A DNA stretch of 64,000 nt from Onchidella celtica (Eukaryota > Mollusca > Gastropoda > Systellommatophora > Onchidiidae), in the NCBI GenBank assembly GCA_963931925.1, contig OZ007575.1, positions 43,692,612 through 43,756,611 of the forward strand. Reading direction: 5' to 3'. This document shows positions 33,769 to 44,291 of this stretch, one piece after another. Under the pieces are notes generated by a model, which did not search any database, was not told the DNA's origin, and saw nothing but the letters and a program-made list of their open reading frames with translations. The translations under genes and the position numbers were made by a program. The stretch's first letter is position 1; every line of letters starts with the position of its first letter.

Positions 33769-35148
33769 GATATATTAAAGTCTGTAATTAGTAAGTATTT
33801 ACCTACTGTATATCGCGGTATCAATTATATTATTTATAACAGTTATTCTCTGTTAATATTAATTCAGTGTCTTACGTTAGCACTGCTTCGCGAAAAGAAC
33901 GTTCTATCTCTCTCTGTAAATTGCAGGCAGTGTGTCTTCCACTGCAAAAACTTTATCTTTCTCTCTCTGAATATGAATTCTAGTAAGGCAGTGCCGTCCA
34001 TCCGTTGGTCCCACTGCAATAAAATATATATATCGCCTTTAATGCGATAAATTAGTGTCTTGAGTGATCACTCTCAAAAATTTATGTCTCTCTCAACGCG
34101 ACGAACCAGTGTCCTCTGTTATCACTGTGAAAAATGAATCGCTCTCTCAATGCGACGAATCAAAATTATATCTCTCTCTCAACGCGACAAATTTGAAATA
34201 TCTCTCTCTTCTTAAAACGCGCACACGCAGTGTCTTCTGTTACCACTGCAAAATTATTCTCTCTATATTCAAGGTGAAATTAGCACGTGAACAAAAATTT
34301 ATTATATCTCTCTCTCTCTCATATGTCAATACCAGATTACAATTCAACGTGGTTTTAGCACGTGAAACACCTCAGGCATATATTGTAAACATAACAATGT
34401 TAGTATAGTAGTTTAAAGTTTATAAGGAAGCAAAAAGAAATACAATTAACAAGACGGTATACTGACAAGTAATACGAACGATAACAGACCCTACAAGTCC
34501 TAACTTATGTTACAGAAAGTTTAAGCAAAAGACAGGAGAGACATCTTCCTAAAGAAAAGTGAGGAAGTAAGAAAAACGCCACAATCTATACGAATAATGG
34601 ATCCCTAATAGAACTATTCACAGTGAAGCAAATCCCCCCGAGTTATAAATAGCCACCAAGGCACTCCAATATCCTTCGTAATGGCAAAGAAGATATGCTA
34701 AACTATGACCCCAACCAACCTCCCGCTCTTAAACTAAACATATAGTAAATGGTAAAATAGCCTGGAAACACACAGAGCGGAAAGTACGTCGCCCTCCTCA
34801 AGACTGTTAATAGATGGTTCACTTAACTTTGTTTTTGAGGAATTCAGATGGTAAATATCCTCAAACCATAGCTCCAAGCCCAAAAAATGCGTTCTGTCTT
34901 AGGTAGATCTGTACGGTGAAAGGTGTCCCTCGCCGGTGTCGTCGGGTCAATGGGATGTTGAGTTCACCATATGAAATTGAAACAACATGTTAAATTAATA
35001 CAAATTGCCTAAAATCTATAATAAAAGGACCTGAAAACACAATGTTACAACAGTACAATATTAAACAATGGAATAAAAATACAATAGATTTTAAAATAAT
35101 TTACCTATGGCATGGCGTTATTTAAGTTCTTTAAGGGTCCCTCTCCAG
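33769..35148 (-). other. 5' leader of B copy 2, with hairpin array
   Basis: Same as the copy 1 leader except C at 34377 where copy 1 has G (26548). The hairpin array is at 33865-34249 and the candidate primer site at 35135-35147. Confidence 0.75.
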
Positions 35149-36462
35149 TGTTACGAGTTGGGTTATGTGGGATTATTGGTGTTACGACTGCATTTAAAAT
35201 ATCGAGAGGTTTTTAGGAATTATTCTTCCATACCATGCCACATACACGAATAACAATTCGAATAAGTTTTATCAAGGACCGGCAGGGCCACAAATTTATT
35301 TACTTTAAAATCCCTAACAAATTTCGTCTAGCTCTTACATATTAAAAGGACAACATCAGCAGCATCAAATGAAAATTCAATAATATATCACTAGAAGTCT
35401 CCTCTAGATTCCTAAAAGATTATCATTCTGACTCATTCACAATTTAATTATTCTTATCTATCTTCCAGATATAGTCTGCCTACTATCTTACAAATAATAT
35501 TCTAATGTCTCAGACGACAATGTTAACTCAGTTATTTGTGCCTACCGCTTATAAAGTATCAAACTCGTCAATACAACTGACGTAGTTAAGTTAGATCTAG
35601 ATCTACTCTAGGATGGGCTGGCAATCCCCAGCCTCATCCAGACACATCAATTTCAATTTACAAATGTGTATACCAGACATCCATGCTAGATCTAGTTGCA
35701 AGTTAAAATACATTGTAGTCTTGCATTCTTCGGTAGCACTTCTACTGGAAAATTTAAGGTCAGCTTCACGTTCATCGTCGAATCAATAGACAAACACTTA
35801 CACTTGGTCCCTGATACGAGATCAGGGAGCTGGAGATAATAGCAGTAGATGATTTGTGGGAATCGTATGGTCTCATTCCAATGTCTATCAAGGTCATAGA
35901 CATGACTATAACAATCTTCTGATTCTCTCTGGCTGAATCACGCCGACTGCCTTCACAGAAGGATATTTCTGCATGGGAGTAATGAAACGTGGGAATGGCT
36001 CCGCTTAAATACTGCTCGGCCATCTGCAAATCCCCAGCCAACTGCCCAAATTTGATTGGTGCATCCATTTCGAGCTCAGCTCGTAGTATTAATAGATTCT
36101 GCATGGAAATCGGTCACGGCCTTGCACTAGTAACAGACAAGGTCAAATTAACATATCAAAACCCTTCCTAAAGTCACCAAACCCTCTACGTTTTATGTAC
36201 GAATTTACTATTTCCCTTTTACTCGCCCCTTCTCTTCCCTGTTAGAATTCATCAAAATCACGGGGTCGAAAACCGCACCGTCACTGCTACTTATCCATTT
36301 ATTCTATCTTGCCCCACTTTCTTTCCATCTCTAAGAAAAAGCGTTACAAAAACAAACTGTCCACGAGAATAGTTCAAGGACATTTGCACTGGCTAAAGTT
36401 AACGAGACCATGAAATAAACACGCCGTGACCCAGCACGACACTTCTAGTCCTAACCCTGACA
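35149..36462 (-). repeat. Family B LTR 3 (shared by copies 2 and 3)
   Basis: It serves as 5' LTR of copy 2 and 3' LTR of copy 3. It carries G at 36359, as in LTRs 1 and 2, where LTR 4 has T. Confidence 0.96.
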
Positions 36463-36475
36463 TCCCCCACCCCAG
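36463..36475 (-). promoter_or_regulatory. Polypurine tract, B copy 3
   Basis: Same CTGGGGTGGGGGA in sense, next to LTR 3. Confidence 0.8.
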
Positions 36476-37145
36476 TGAAAATTTTAATAAAAATTTACAC
36501 GATAGGATCCAAGAAATCCGAAAGTTCTTGTGGTAGGGGCTTAAGTACTACTGTAGAAAAACGAGCCTTAAGCTTGAGACCAAAAAAAAAATCTAACTAA
36601 GAACGTGCATATTGGATGGACAAAAAGCATACAATTATTGATGTCACGTTCTATAGAATCTATTTTATCGAAACATTCTTACTGCACCCAATCAAACTTC
36701 TCAGGAACATCTATAATAAGAATGAGTATATCACTGTATACTGCTGGATTAAATTATAACTATTATCAAACAATGAAGCCTTACTGAAGGAATAGGCTTA
36801 TAATTATCTAGTCAACACACATAATTGCTGCTTATATACACATTCACACACAATATATTGTTAATTAAAATACTGTGGTATCCAATGGCAGCAGTAGCTC
36901 TGGTAGCTTGGTTTGCCATGTCTCCATCTCATTGACCCGCTGACAAGGGCGTCAGGTTTGTCAGAAGTTCAGGTCACAGTCCGGAATGACGCTGGTGGAA
37001 AGAGGATATTCACAAAAAAAAAGGATTGTAAAACTGGTTCATAAAGTAATGAACAATATAAATGTGAATCCATCCACCGTCTAGAATTGAGGGGGACAAG
37101 CACTATCCAACCCCAATACAAGACACAACACTCTTTAATAGGAAA

Positions 37146-40100
37146 CTAAATTAGACGTGACAAAATATCAGTTTGGGAATTGTCACCGCCAGGGATAGCC
37201 CGGATAACAAACCGGTATTCCTGGAGTGCAAGACTCCACCTCGTTAATCGAGCATTTTTAGCCCTGTTAGCCTTCAAGAATAACAACGGACGATGGTCCG
37301 TTTCAATTATAAACTCGGACATGAGTAGATATCGCGAAAATGCGTTTACAGCAAAAATGATAGCGAGGCACTCTCGCTCGATAATTGCATAGCGGCATTC
37401 CCTATCTAGCAACTTGCGGCTGGCGTATAGACATGGCCGCAAGGTATCGTCTCGTTCCTGCAACAACACAGCTCCCAATCCCTTGTCCGACGCATCAGTG
37501 CGGACAATAAATATTTGGTTTATATCTGGCAGTATGAGAATGGGGGAAGTGGAAAACAGTTGTTGAACGGTACGAAGTGTATCAGCACATTCGGTCGTCC
37601 ATTTCACTTTATTAGGAAAATTCTTTCTTGTGAGGTCCGACAACGGAGCTGTAAGCGAAGAAAAATTTGGAATGAATTTCCTATAATAGTTAAGAAAGCC
37701 CAATAAACTACGAATTTCTTTCTTAGTTCGAGGGGGTTGGAGCTTTAAGATGGTAGTTATCTTCTTGTCATCAGGAGTCTGAAAGCCGTGGGCAATTGTA
37801 TGGCCCAGAAAATTAATTTCATTATATCCTATGAACACCTTACTGGGTTTCGCCGTAAGGCCAGCTCGACGAAGAGCAATAAAAACTTGTCGTAGGGCTG
37901 CGAGGTGGCCCGACCAATTGGTTTCATAAATACAAATGTCGTCAAAATACGACAATACGGAATTCATGTCCTGGAGCAATATTGTCATCATACGGGCGAA
38001 AGTGGCAGGGGCTGTAACTAACCCGAAAGGCATATAGCGCCACTGCATAAGACCCAACGGAGTCTGAAAAGCGGTATATTGCTTGCTATTTTCATCAAGC
38101 GGAATTTGCCAATAGCCTTTGGAAAGGTCAATTTTAGAAAAAATCGTTGCCCTCGCTAACTGAGCAAAAAGATTCTCCTGGTTGGGAATCGGTTCAGCGT
38201 CATATATCGTAACCTCATTAAGTTTACGATAGTCAATACAAAAACCCACGGTATCATCTTTTTTTTTCACTAAGACGATGGGTGAGTTATATGGGCTCGT
38301 CGATCGCTCTATCACTCCCAGGTGAAACATGTTACGTACCTCGGTTATTATAGTCTCCTGTGCGTGCAGCGGACGCGGGTATGGTTTAACAAAGACGGGT
38401 ATATCCGTCTTTAATCTTATAACATGCTGTACCAAAGAAGTATTACCTGGTAGATCAGTAAAGACTGTAGTAAACTCGTTAAGCAAATCTCTTATATCTT
38501 GTCTTTGTGATTCAGACAGATCTGGATTTATATTTACAACCGAAGTGTTTTCAGAAGATCGAAGTGCGGGGATTGACTTCTCTATTTTAATAGGATCATC
38601 ATCGTCAACTGAAACCAAGGCCGCATTGGCCTGAGCAACTACATTTCGGCGATTATTCTGTCGATTATCCTCGTCGGACAGGTACTGCTTTAACATATTT
38701 ATATGGAAGACTTTGTCCTGTCCCCGAATCTTGATAAGATAATTTACTCGAGAAAGTCTCTTTAGGACTTTAAAAGGTCCCTTCCATGTAAGAAGGAGTT
38801 TATTTTTCGTCTCCGGAAGGAGAACAAGAGTTTGGTCTCCGACGGCCAAGGTTCGCAATCGGCTACCTTGATCACGATATAGTTTATAAAGACTAGCATG
38901 CGCAGCTGAAGATTTTTGTGCGAGCTGACATGCGTTAAGAATTCGATGCCGCAAGTCTACAACGTATTGATATGCAGACCGCGTATCGTTGTCGTCGGTG
39001 TCTGATCCGGCGAATAAATCATGGAGTATGGCCATTGGACCACGCGGTTTGCGACCATACAATAATTCGAAGGGGGAAAAACCCGTCGATGCGTTCGGTA
39101 GTTCTCGGTTTGCAAAAAGAATAGCGGGGAGTTGTCGATCCCAATCACTGGGCTTGTCGGCGGAAACTCGCGCAAGCATAGTTTTCATGGTAGCATTCCA
39201 ACGTTCACAGCAGCCATTAGACTGTGGGTGGTATGGAGATGTCAATCTTTGTTTAATCCCGACCAATTCCAAGACTTTCTTAAAAAGCTCAGAGGTAAAC
39301 TGTGGACCTCTGTCCGATAGAATTTCAACCGGAAACCCAAGACGCGAAAAAATGGTAATAAGGGCCTCAGCCACATGATCGGCTGAAATGTCTTTTAGCG
39401 GAATGGCCTCTGGCCAACGGGTTGCGTAGTCAATGACAGAAAGTATAAAACGATGTCCTCTGTCTGACTTGTGTAGGGGCCCAACTATATCTACGGCAAC
39501 GCGCTCAAATGGTCTGGAGACCATAGGCATCTCCTGCAGAGGAGCCCGCGATGCTCTTCCTTTAGGAGTACGTCTCTGACATACGTCACATGTTGATACG
39601 AACCGGTTTACATCTGCGTAAATACTGGGCCAAAAAAATTGCGATAGTATTCGAGACTTAGTTCTGGCCTTTCCTTGATGACCCGCCAAGGAAGTGTCAT
39701 GCGCGAGACGAATAATGTCGCGACGAAAAGATCTCGGTACTACAAGCTGCATAATGGCCTCTCGTTTATTCCGAAAATTACGATATAATAAGTCATCTTT
39801 AATAAGAAACTTAGAGGTATCCGGCGCGGTAGGATCAACTTTAGCAAACAAATGTTTCAATGTGGGATCTGAATGTTGCTCATCATGAAATGCACTAGAC
39901 GTTACGTTCACTTCAATAGTAGGATTACTCAATGGACTGTCTGCTCGTCGACTCGATTGTAGGCGTGTTGTCGCACAAGCAACACTCTCATCCTCAGTCC
40001 AAATTTCCAAGTTACCGATAGGAAACTTATTTACTTGAGGTACATTCCCTATGATTATATCAGCCACCGCATTAGGCAGTACACATGCGGTAACAATACC

Positions 40101-40325
40101 TGTGAGAAAAGGTGTATCAATATAAACTTCTGCAAGACGGAATCGCTCTACAGATCCGCCAAAAGTAATACAAGTTACATCCTTGTCCAAAAATTGTGTT
40201 GGACGGACTAGTGACTGTCGAACGCCGATAGTCGTGCATCCGGAGTCACGTAGAACAGAAGCGCGAATCGCGTTCACGCGGCCCTGGTAAAATGTTAATT
40301 CACCCAGTTCATGTAGGGCGGACAT
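37146..40325 (-). CDS. pol: Family B pol, copy 3
   Basis: Protein identical to copies 1 and 2, 1059 residues, all catalytic motifs present. Being next to LTR 4, the original 5' LTR, this is the copy whose promoter and leader are in the ancestral arrangement. Confidence 0.95.
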   Translation of the reverse strand: MSALHELGELTFYQGRVNAIRASVLRDSGCTTIGVRQSLVRPTQFLDKDVTCITFGGSVERFRLAEVYIDTPFLTGIVTACVLPNAVADIIIGNVPQVNKFPIGNLEIWTEDESVACATTRLQSSRRADSPLSNPTIEVNVTSSAFHDEQHSDPTLKHLFAKVDPTAPDTSKFLIKDDLLYRNFRNKREAIMQLVVPRSFRRDIIRLAHDTSLAGHQGKARTKSRILSQFFWPSIYADVNRFVSTCDVCQRRTPKGRASRAPLQEMPMVSRPFERVAVDIVGPLHKSDRGHRFILSVIDYATRWPEAIPLKDISADHVAEALITIFSRLGFPVEILSDRGPQFTSELFKKVLELVGIKQRLTSPYHPQSNGCCERWNATMKTMLARVSADKPSDWDRQLPAILFANRELPNASTGFSPFELLYGRKPRGPMAILHDLFAGSDTDDNDTRSAYQYVVDLRHRILNACQLAQKSSAAHASLYKLYRDQGSRLRTLAVGDQTLVLLPETKNKLLLTWKGPFKVLKRLSRVNYLIKIRGQDKVFHINMLKQYLSDEDNRQNNRRNVVAQANAALVSVDDDDPIKIEKSIPALRSSENTSVVNINPDLSESQRQDIRDLLNEFTTVFTDLPGNTSLVQHVIRLKTDIPVFVKPYPRPLHAQETIITEVRNMFHLGVIERSTSPYNSPIVLVKKKDDTVGFCIDYRKLNEVTIYDAEPIPNQENLFAQLARATIFSKIDLSKGYWQIPLDENSKQYTAFQTPLGLMQWRYMPFGLVTAPATFARMMTILLQDMNSVLSYFDDICIYETNWSGHLAALRQVFIALRRAGLTAKPSKVFIGYNEINFLGHTIAHGFQTPDDKKITTILKLQPPRTKKEIRSLLGFLNYYRKFIPNFSSLTAPLSDLTRKNFPNKVKWTTECADTLRTVQQLFSTSPILILPDINQIFIVRTDASDKGLGAVLLQERDDTLRPCLYASRKLLDRECRYAIIERECLAIIFAVNAFSRYLLMSEFIIETDHRPLLFLKANRAKNARLTRWSLALQEYRFVIRAIPGGDNSQTDILSRLI

Positions 40326-40346
40326 GACTGGAATAGTCCTGGATTG

Positions 40347-41597
40347 TCATGAAGATTCAGAATGACCGTCAGTCTCATAAGGTGTAGATTTAACCGAGCA
40401 GGCATTTGTTGATTCCATTTTCACGTTACAAAATTTTTGTATGTGGCCTACCCTATTACACCTAAAACACATAATACGATTAGGATCGTTTCCACGATAA
40501 GGAAGACTCTGCGGTCTATCATAATCATGATTATTATCAAAATGCACTCGTCGCGGCGGTCCCTGAGGCCGGTTATATTGTTGGCCTGGATAGTTGCCAC
40601 GATAATATGGGCGAGGCTCGTAAAAAGAGTAAGTCTGGTATCCTCGACGCGGGGATACATTACTTCGATTCGGGAAATCCCTCTGTCTAAAAAAAGGTGG
40701 CTCTGATTGAGAGCGCGGATTTGGGGCCTGACGACGAGTCGGCCTTGAGCGATCGTGTCCGGTTGGCGCTCCTTTGCCCACGTTGGCATAACACGGTGCT
40801 ATAGTTGACGGCTTTGCCAAAGGACGATTTGGGTGGGCGGACGCATAACGTTCCGCGCACGATGTGATTTCTTCAGAGGATGTCGGTGCCCTCTCTTTAA
40901 GGTGGGCAACCAAATCGGAATGACATGCCGTATAGATTTGGTCCTTTAAGACCAAATCATAAAGTTGGGAATAATTTCCGGTAGTCACGTTCGCGAGCTC
41001 GATCCAGCGATCTAAGTAATGTTTCAGCCGATTCACATAAGTTGAGAAATTTTCAGATGGCTCAGGTTTACATGCGCGAAATCTCTGATGAAAGCCATCC
41101 TCGGTATGCTGGAATCGCTTAAGCACTGCTGTTTTAAGCTTGTCATAGTCGTTGGCATCCTCTACTTTGAGGCTATGAAATACTTCCAGAGCCTTACCTG
41201 TTAGTAAATTAGACAGGCATGAACTGTACATCGCCTGCTGCCATCCGACGCATTTAGCGTGTAGCTCGAACCGATGTAAATATGCGTCGATCCGGTCGAG
41301 TTTTTCATTAAACGTCGGCAGCTTTGGTTTGGTCGCATAAGTATTGGTGGCAGTAGTGGGGGTCCCAAGCGATTCTCGCTCTAACTTCTTCATTGCGAGT
41401 TCATGCTCTCTTTTTTCTCTCTCTACAGCCTCTTTTTCTCTCTCTCTTGCTTCTTTTTCTCGTTCTCTTTCTCTTTCTTCTTTTCGATCCTCACGATCTC
41501 GGTCTTGTTGTAATTGTCGTTCGCACCACGAGGCGCGTTCTTCTTCTGGTATACCCAGAACTTTGGCAGATTCAATGTATTTAAGAAACTCGGCCAT
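40347..41597 (-). CDS. gag: Family B gag, copy 3
   Basis: Protein identical to the other two copies, including the CCHC knuckle. It ends at the in-frame UGA 40347-40349, with pol in the same frame after it. Confidence 0.93.
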   Translation of the reverse strand: MAEFLKYIESAKVLGIPEEERASWCERQLQQDRDREDRKEEREREREKEAREREKEAVEREKREHELAMKKLERESLGTPTTATNTYATKPKLPTFNEKLDRIDAYLHRFELHAKCVGWQQAMYSSCLSNLLTGKALEVFHSLKVEDANDYDKLKTAVLKRFQHTEDGFHQRFRACKPEPSENFSTYVNRLKHYLDRWIELANVTTGNYSQLYDLVLKDQIYTACHSDLVAHLKERAPTSSEEITSCAERYASAHPNRPLAKPSTIAPCYANVGKGAPTGHDRSRPTRRQAPNPRSQSEPPFFRQRDFPNRSNVSPRRGYQTYSFYEPRPYYRGNYPGQQYNRPQGPPRRVHFDNNHDYDRPQSLPYRGNDPNRIMCFRCNRVGHIQKFCNVKMESTNACSVKSTPYETDGHSESS

Positions 41598-42977
41598 GAT
41601 ATATTAAAGTCTGTAATTAGTAAGTATTTACCTACTGTATATCGCGGTATCAATTATATTATTTATAACAGTTATTCTCTGTTAATATTAATTCAGTGTC
41701 TTACGTTAGCACTGCTTCGCGAAAAGAACGTTCTATCTCTCTCTGTAAATTGCAGGCAGTGTGTCTTCCACTGCAAAAACTTTATCTTTCTCTCTCTGAA
41801 TATGAATTCTAGTAAGGCAGTGCCGTCCATCCGTTGGTCCCACTGCAATAAAATATATATATCGCCTTTAATGCGATAAATTAGTGTCTTGAGTGATCAC
41901 TCTCAAAAATTTATGTCTCTCTCAACGCGACGAACCAGTGTCCTCTGTTATCACTGTGAAAAATGAATCGCTCTCTCAATGCGACGAATCAAAATTATAT
42001 CTCTCTCTCAACGCGACAAATTTGAAATATCTCTCTCTTCTTAAAACGCGCACACGCAGTGTCTTCTGTTACCACTGCAAAATTATTCTCTCTATATTCA
42101 AGGTGAAATTAGCACGTGAACAAAAATTTATTATATCTCTCTCTCTCTCATATGTCAATACCAGATTACAATTCAACGTGGTTTTAGCACGTGAAACACC
42201 TCAGGCATATATTGTAAACATAACAATGTTAGTATAGTAGTTTAAAGTTTATAAGGAAGCAAAAAGAAATACAATTAACAAGACGGTATACTGACAAGTA
42301 ATACGAACGATAACAGACCCTACAAGTCCTAACTTATGTTACAGAAAGTTTAAGCAAAAGACAGGAGAGACATCTTCCTAAAGAAAAGTGAGGAAGTAAG
42401 AAAAACGCCACAATCTATACGAATAATGGATCCCTAATAGAACTATTCACAGTGAAGCAAATCCCCCCGAGTTATAAATAGCCACCAAGGCACTCCAATA
42501 TCCTTCGTAATGGCAAAGAAGATATGCTAAACTATGACCCCAACCAACCTCCCGCTCTTAAACTAAACATATAGTAAATGGTAAAATAGCCTGGAAACAC
42601 ACAGAGCGGAAAGTACGTCGCCCTCCTCAAGACTGTTAATAGATGGTTCACTTAACTTTGTTTTTGAGGAATTCAGATGGTAAATATCCTCAAACCATAG
42701 CTCCAAGCCCAAAAAATGCGTTCTGTCTTAGGTAGATCTGTACGGTGAAAGGTGTCCCTCGCCGGTGTCGTCGGGTCAATGGGATGTTGAGTTCACCATA
42801 TGAAATTGAAACAACATGTTAAATTAATACAAATTGCCTAAAATCTATAATAAAAGGACCTGAAAACACAATGTTACAACAGTACAATATTAAACAATGG
42901 AATAAAAATACAATAGATTTTAAAATAATTTACCTATGGCATGGCGTTATTTAAGTTCTTTAAGGGTCCCTCTCCAG
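41598..42977 (-). other. 5' leader of B copy 3, with hairpin array
   Basis: The hairpin array is at 41694-42078. Position 42206 is C, as in copy 2. The candidate primer site is at 42964-42976. Confidence 0.75.
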
Positions 42978-44291
42978 TGTTACGAGTTGGGTTATGTGGG
43001 ATTATTGGTGTTACGACTGCATTTAAAATATCGAGAGGTTTTTAGGAATTATTCTTCCATACCATGCCACATACACGAATAACAATTCGAATAAGTTTTA
43101 TCAAGGACCGGCAGGGCCACAAATTTATTTACTTTAAAATCCCTAACAAATTTCGTCTAGCTCTTACATATTAAAAGGACAACATCAGCAGCATCAAATG
43201 AAAATTCAATAATATATCACTAGAAGTCTCCTCTAGATTCCTAAAAGATTATCATTCTGACTCATTCACAATTTAATTATTCTTATCTATCTTCCAGATA
43301 TAGTCTGCCTACTATCTTACAAATAATATTCTAATGTCTCAGACGACAATGTTAACTCAGTTATTTGTGCCTACCGCTTATAAAGTATCAAACTCGTCAA
43401 TACAACTGACGTAGTTAAGTTAGATCTAGATCTACTCTAGGATGGGCTGGCAATCCCCAGCCTCATCCAGACACATCAATTTCAATTTACAAATGTGTAT
43501 ACCAGACATCCATGCTAGATCTAGTTGCAAGTTAAAATACATTGTAGTCTTGCATTCTTCGGTAGCACTTCTACTGGAAAATTTAAGGTCAGCTTCACGT
43601 TCATCGTCGAATCAATAGACAAACACTTACACTTGGTCCCTGATACGAGATCAGGGAGCTGGAGATAATAGCAGTAGATGATTTGTGGGAATCGTATGGT
43701 CTCATTCCAATGTCTATCAAGGTCATAGACATGACTATAACAATCTTCTGATTCTCTCTGGCTGAATCACGCCGACTGCCTTCACAGAAGGATATTTCTG
43801 CATGGGAGTAATGAAACGTGGGAATGGCTCCGCTTAAATACTGCTCGGCCATCTGCAAATCCCCAGCCAACTGCCCAAATTTGATTGGTGCATCCATTTC
43901 GAGCTCAGCTCGTAGTATTAATAGATTCTGCATGGAAATCGGTCACGGCCTTGCACTAGTAACAGACAAGGTCAAATTAACATATCAAAACCCTTCCTAA
44001 AGTCACCAAACCCTCTACGTTTTATGTACGAATTTACTATTTCCCTTTTACTCGCCCCTTCTCTTCCCTGTTAGAATTCATCAAAATCACGGGGTCGAAA
44101 ACCGCACCGTCACTGCTACTTATCCATTTATTCTATCTTGCCCCACTTTCTTTCCATCTCTAAGAAAAAGCGTTACAAAAACAAACTTTCCACGAGAATA
44201 GTTCAAGGACATTTGCACTGGCTAAAGTTAACGAGACCATGAAATAAACACGCCGTGACCCAGCACGACACTTCTAGTCCTAACCCTGACA
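42978..44291 (-). repeat. Family B LTR 4 (original 5' LTR)
   Basis: The rightmost LTR, bordered by the CCCTT duplication. It differs from the other three at 44188 (T instead of G). Its last 64 bases extend the interrupted element A gag frame by about 20 codons before a stop at 44228. Confidence 0.96.

Larger units (their letters stand above)
19491..44291 (-). mobile_element. Family B: tandem triplet of a Gmr1-like LTR retrotransposon
   Basis: The layout is LTR-internal-LTR-internal-LTR-internal-LTR with an exact period of 7829 bp. LTRs are at 19491-20804, 27320-28633, 35149-36462 and 42978-44291. One CCCTT duplication bounds the whole array, and no duplication occurs at internal LTR junctions. 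Each unit has gag and pol open in the same frame with a UGA between them, pol ordered protease-integrase-RT-RNase H. I found only two differences between units: position 26548 is G in copy 1 but C at 34377 and 42206, and 44188 is T in the fourth LTR but G in the other three. The single duplication means one integration, followed by amplification in place or insertion as a concatemer. Confidence 0.95.
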
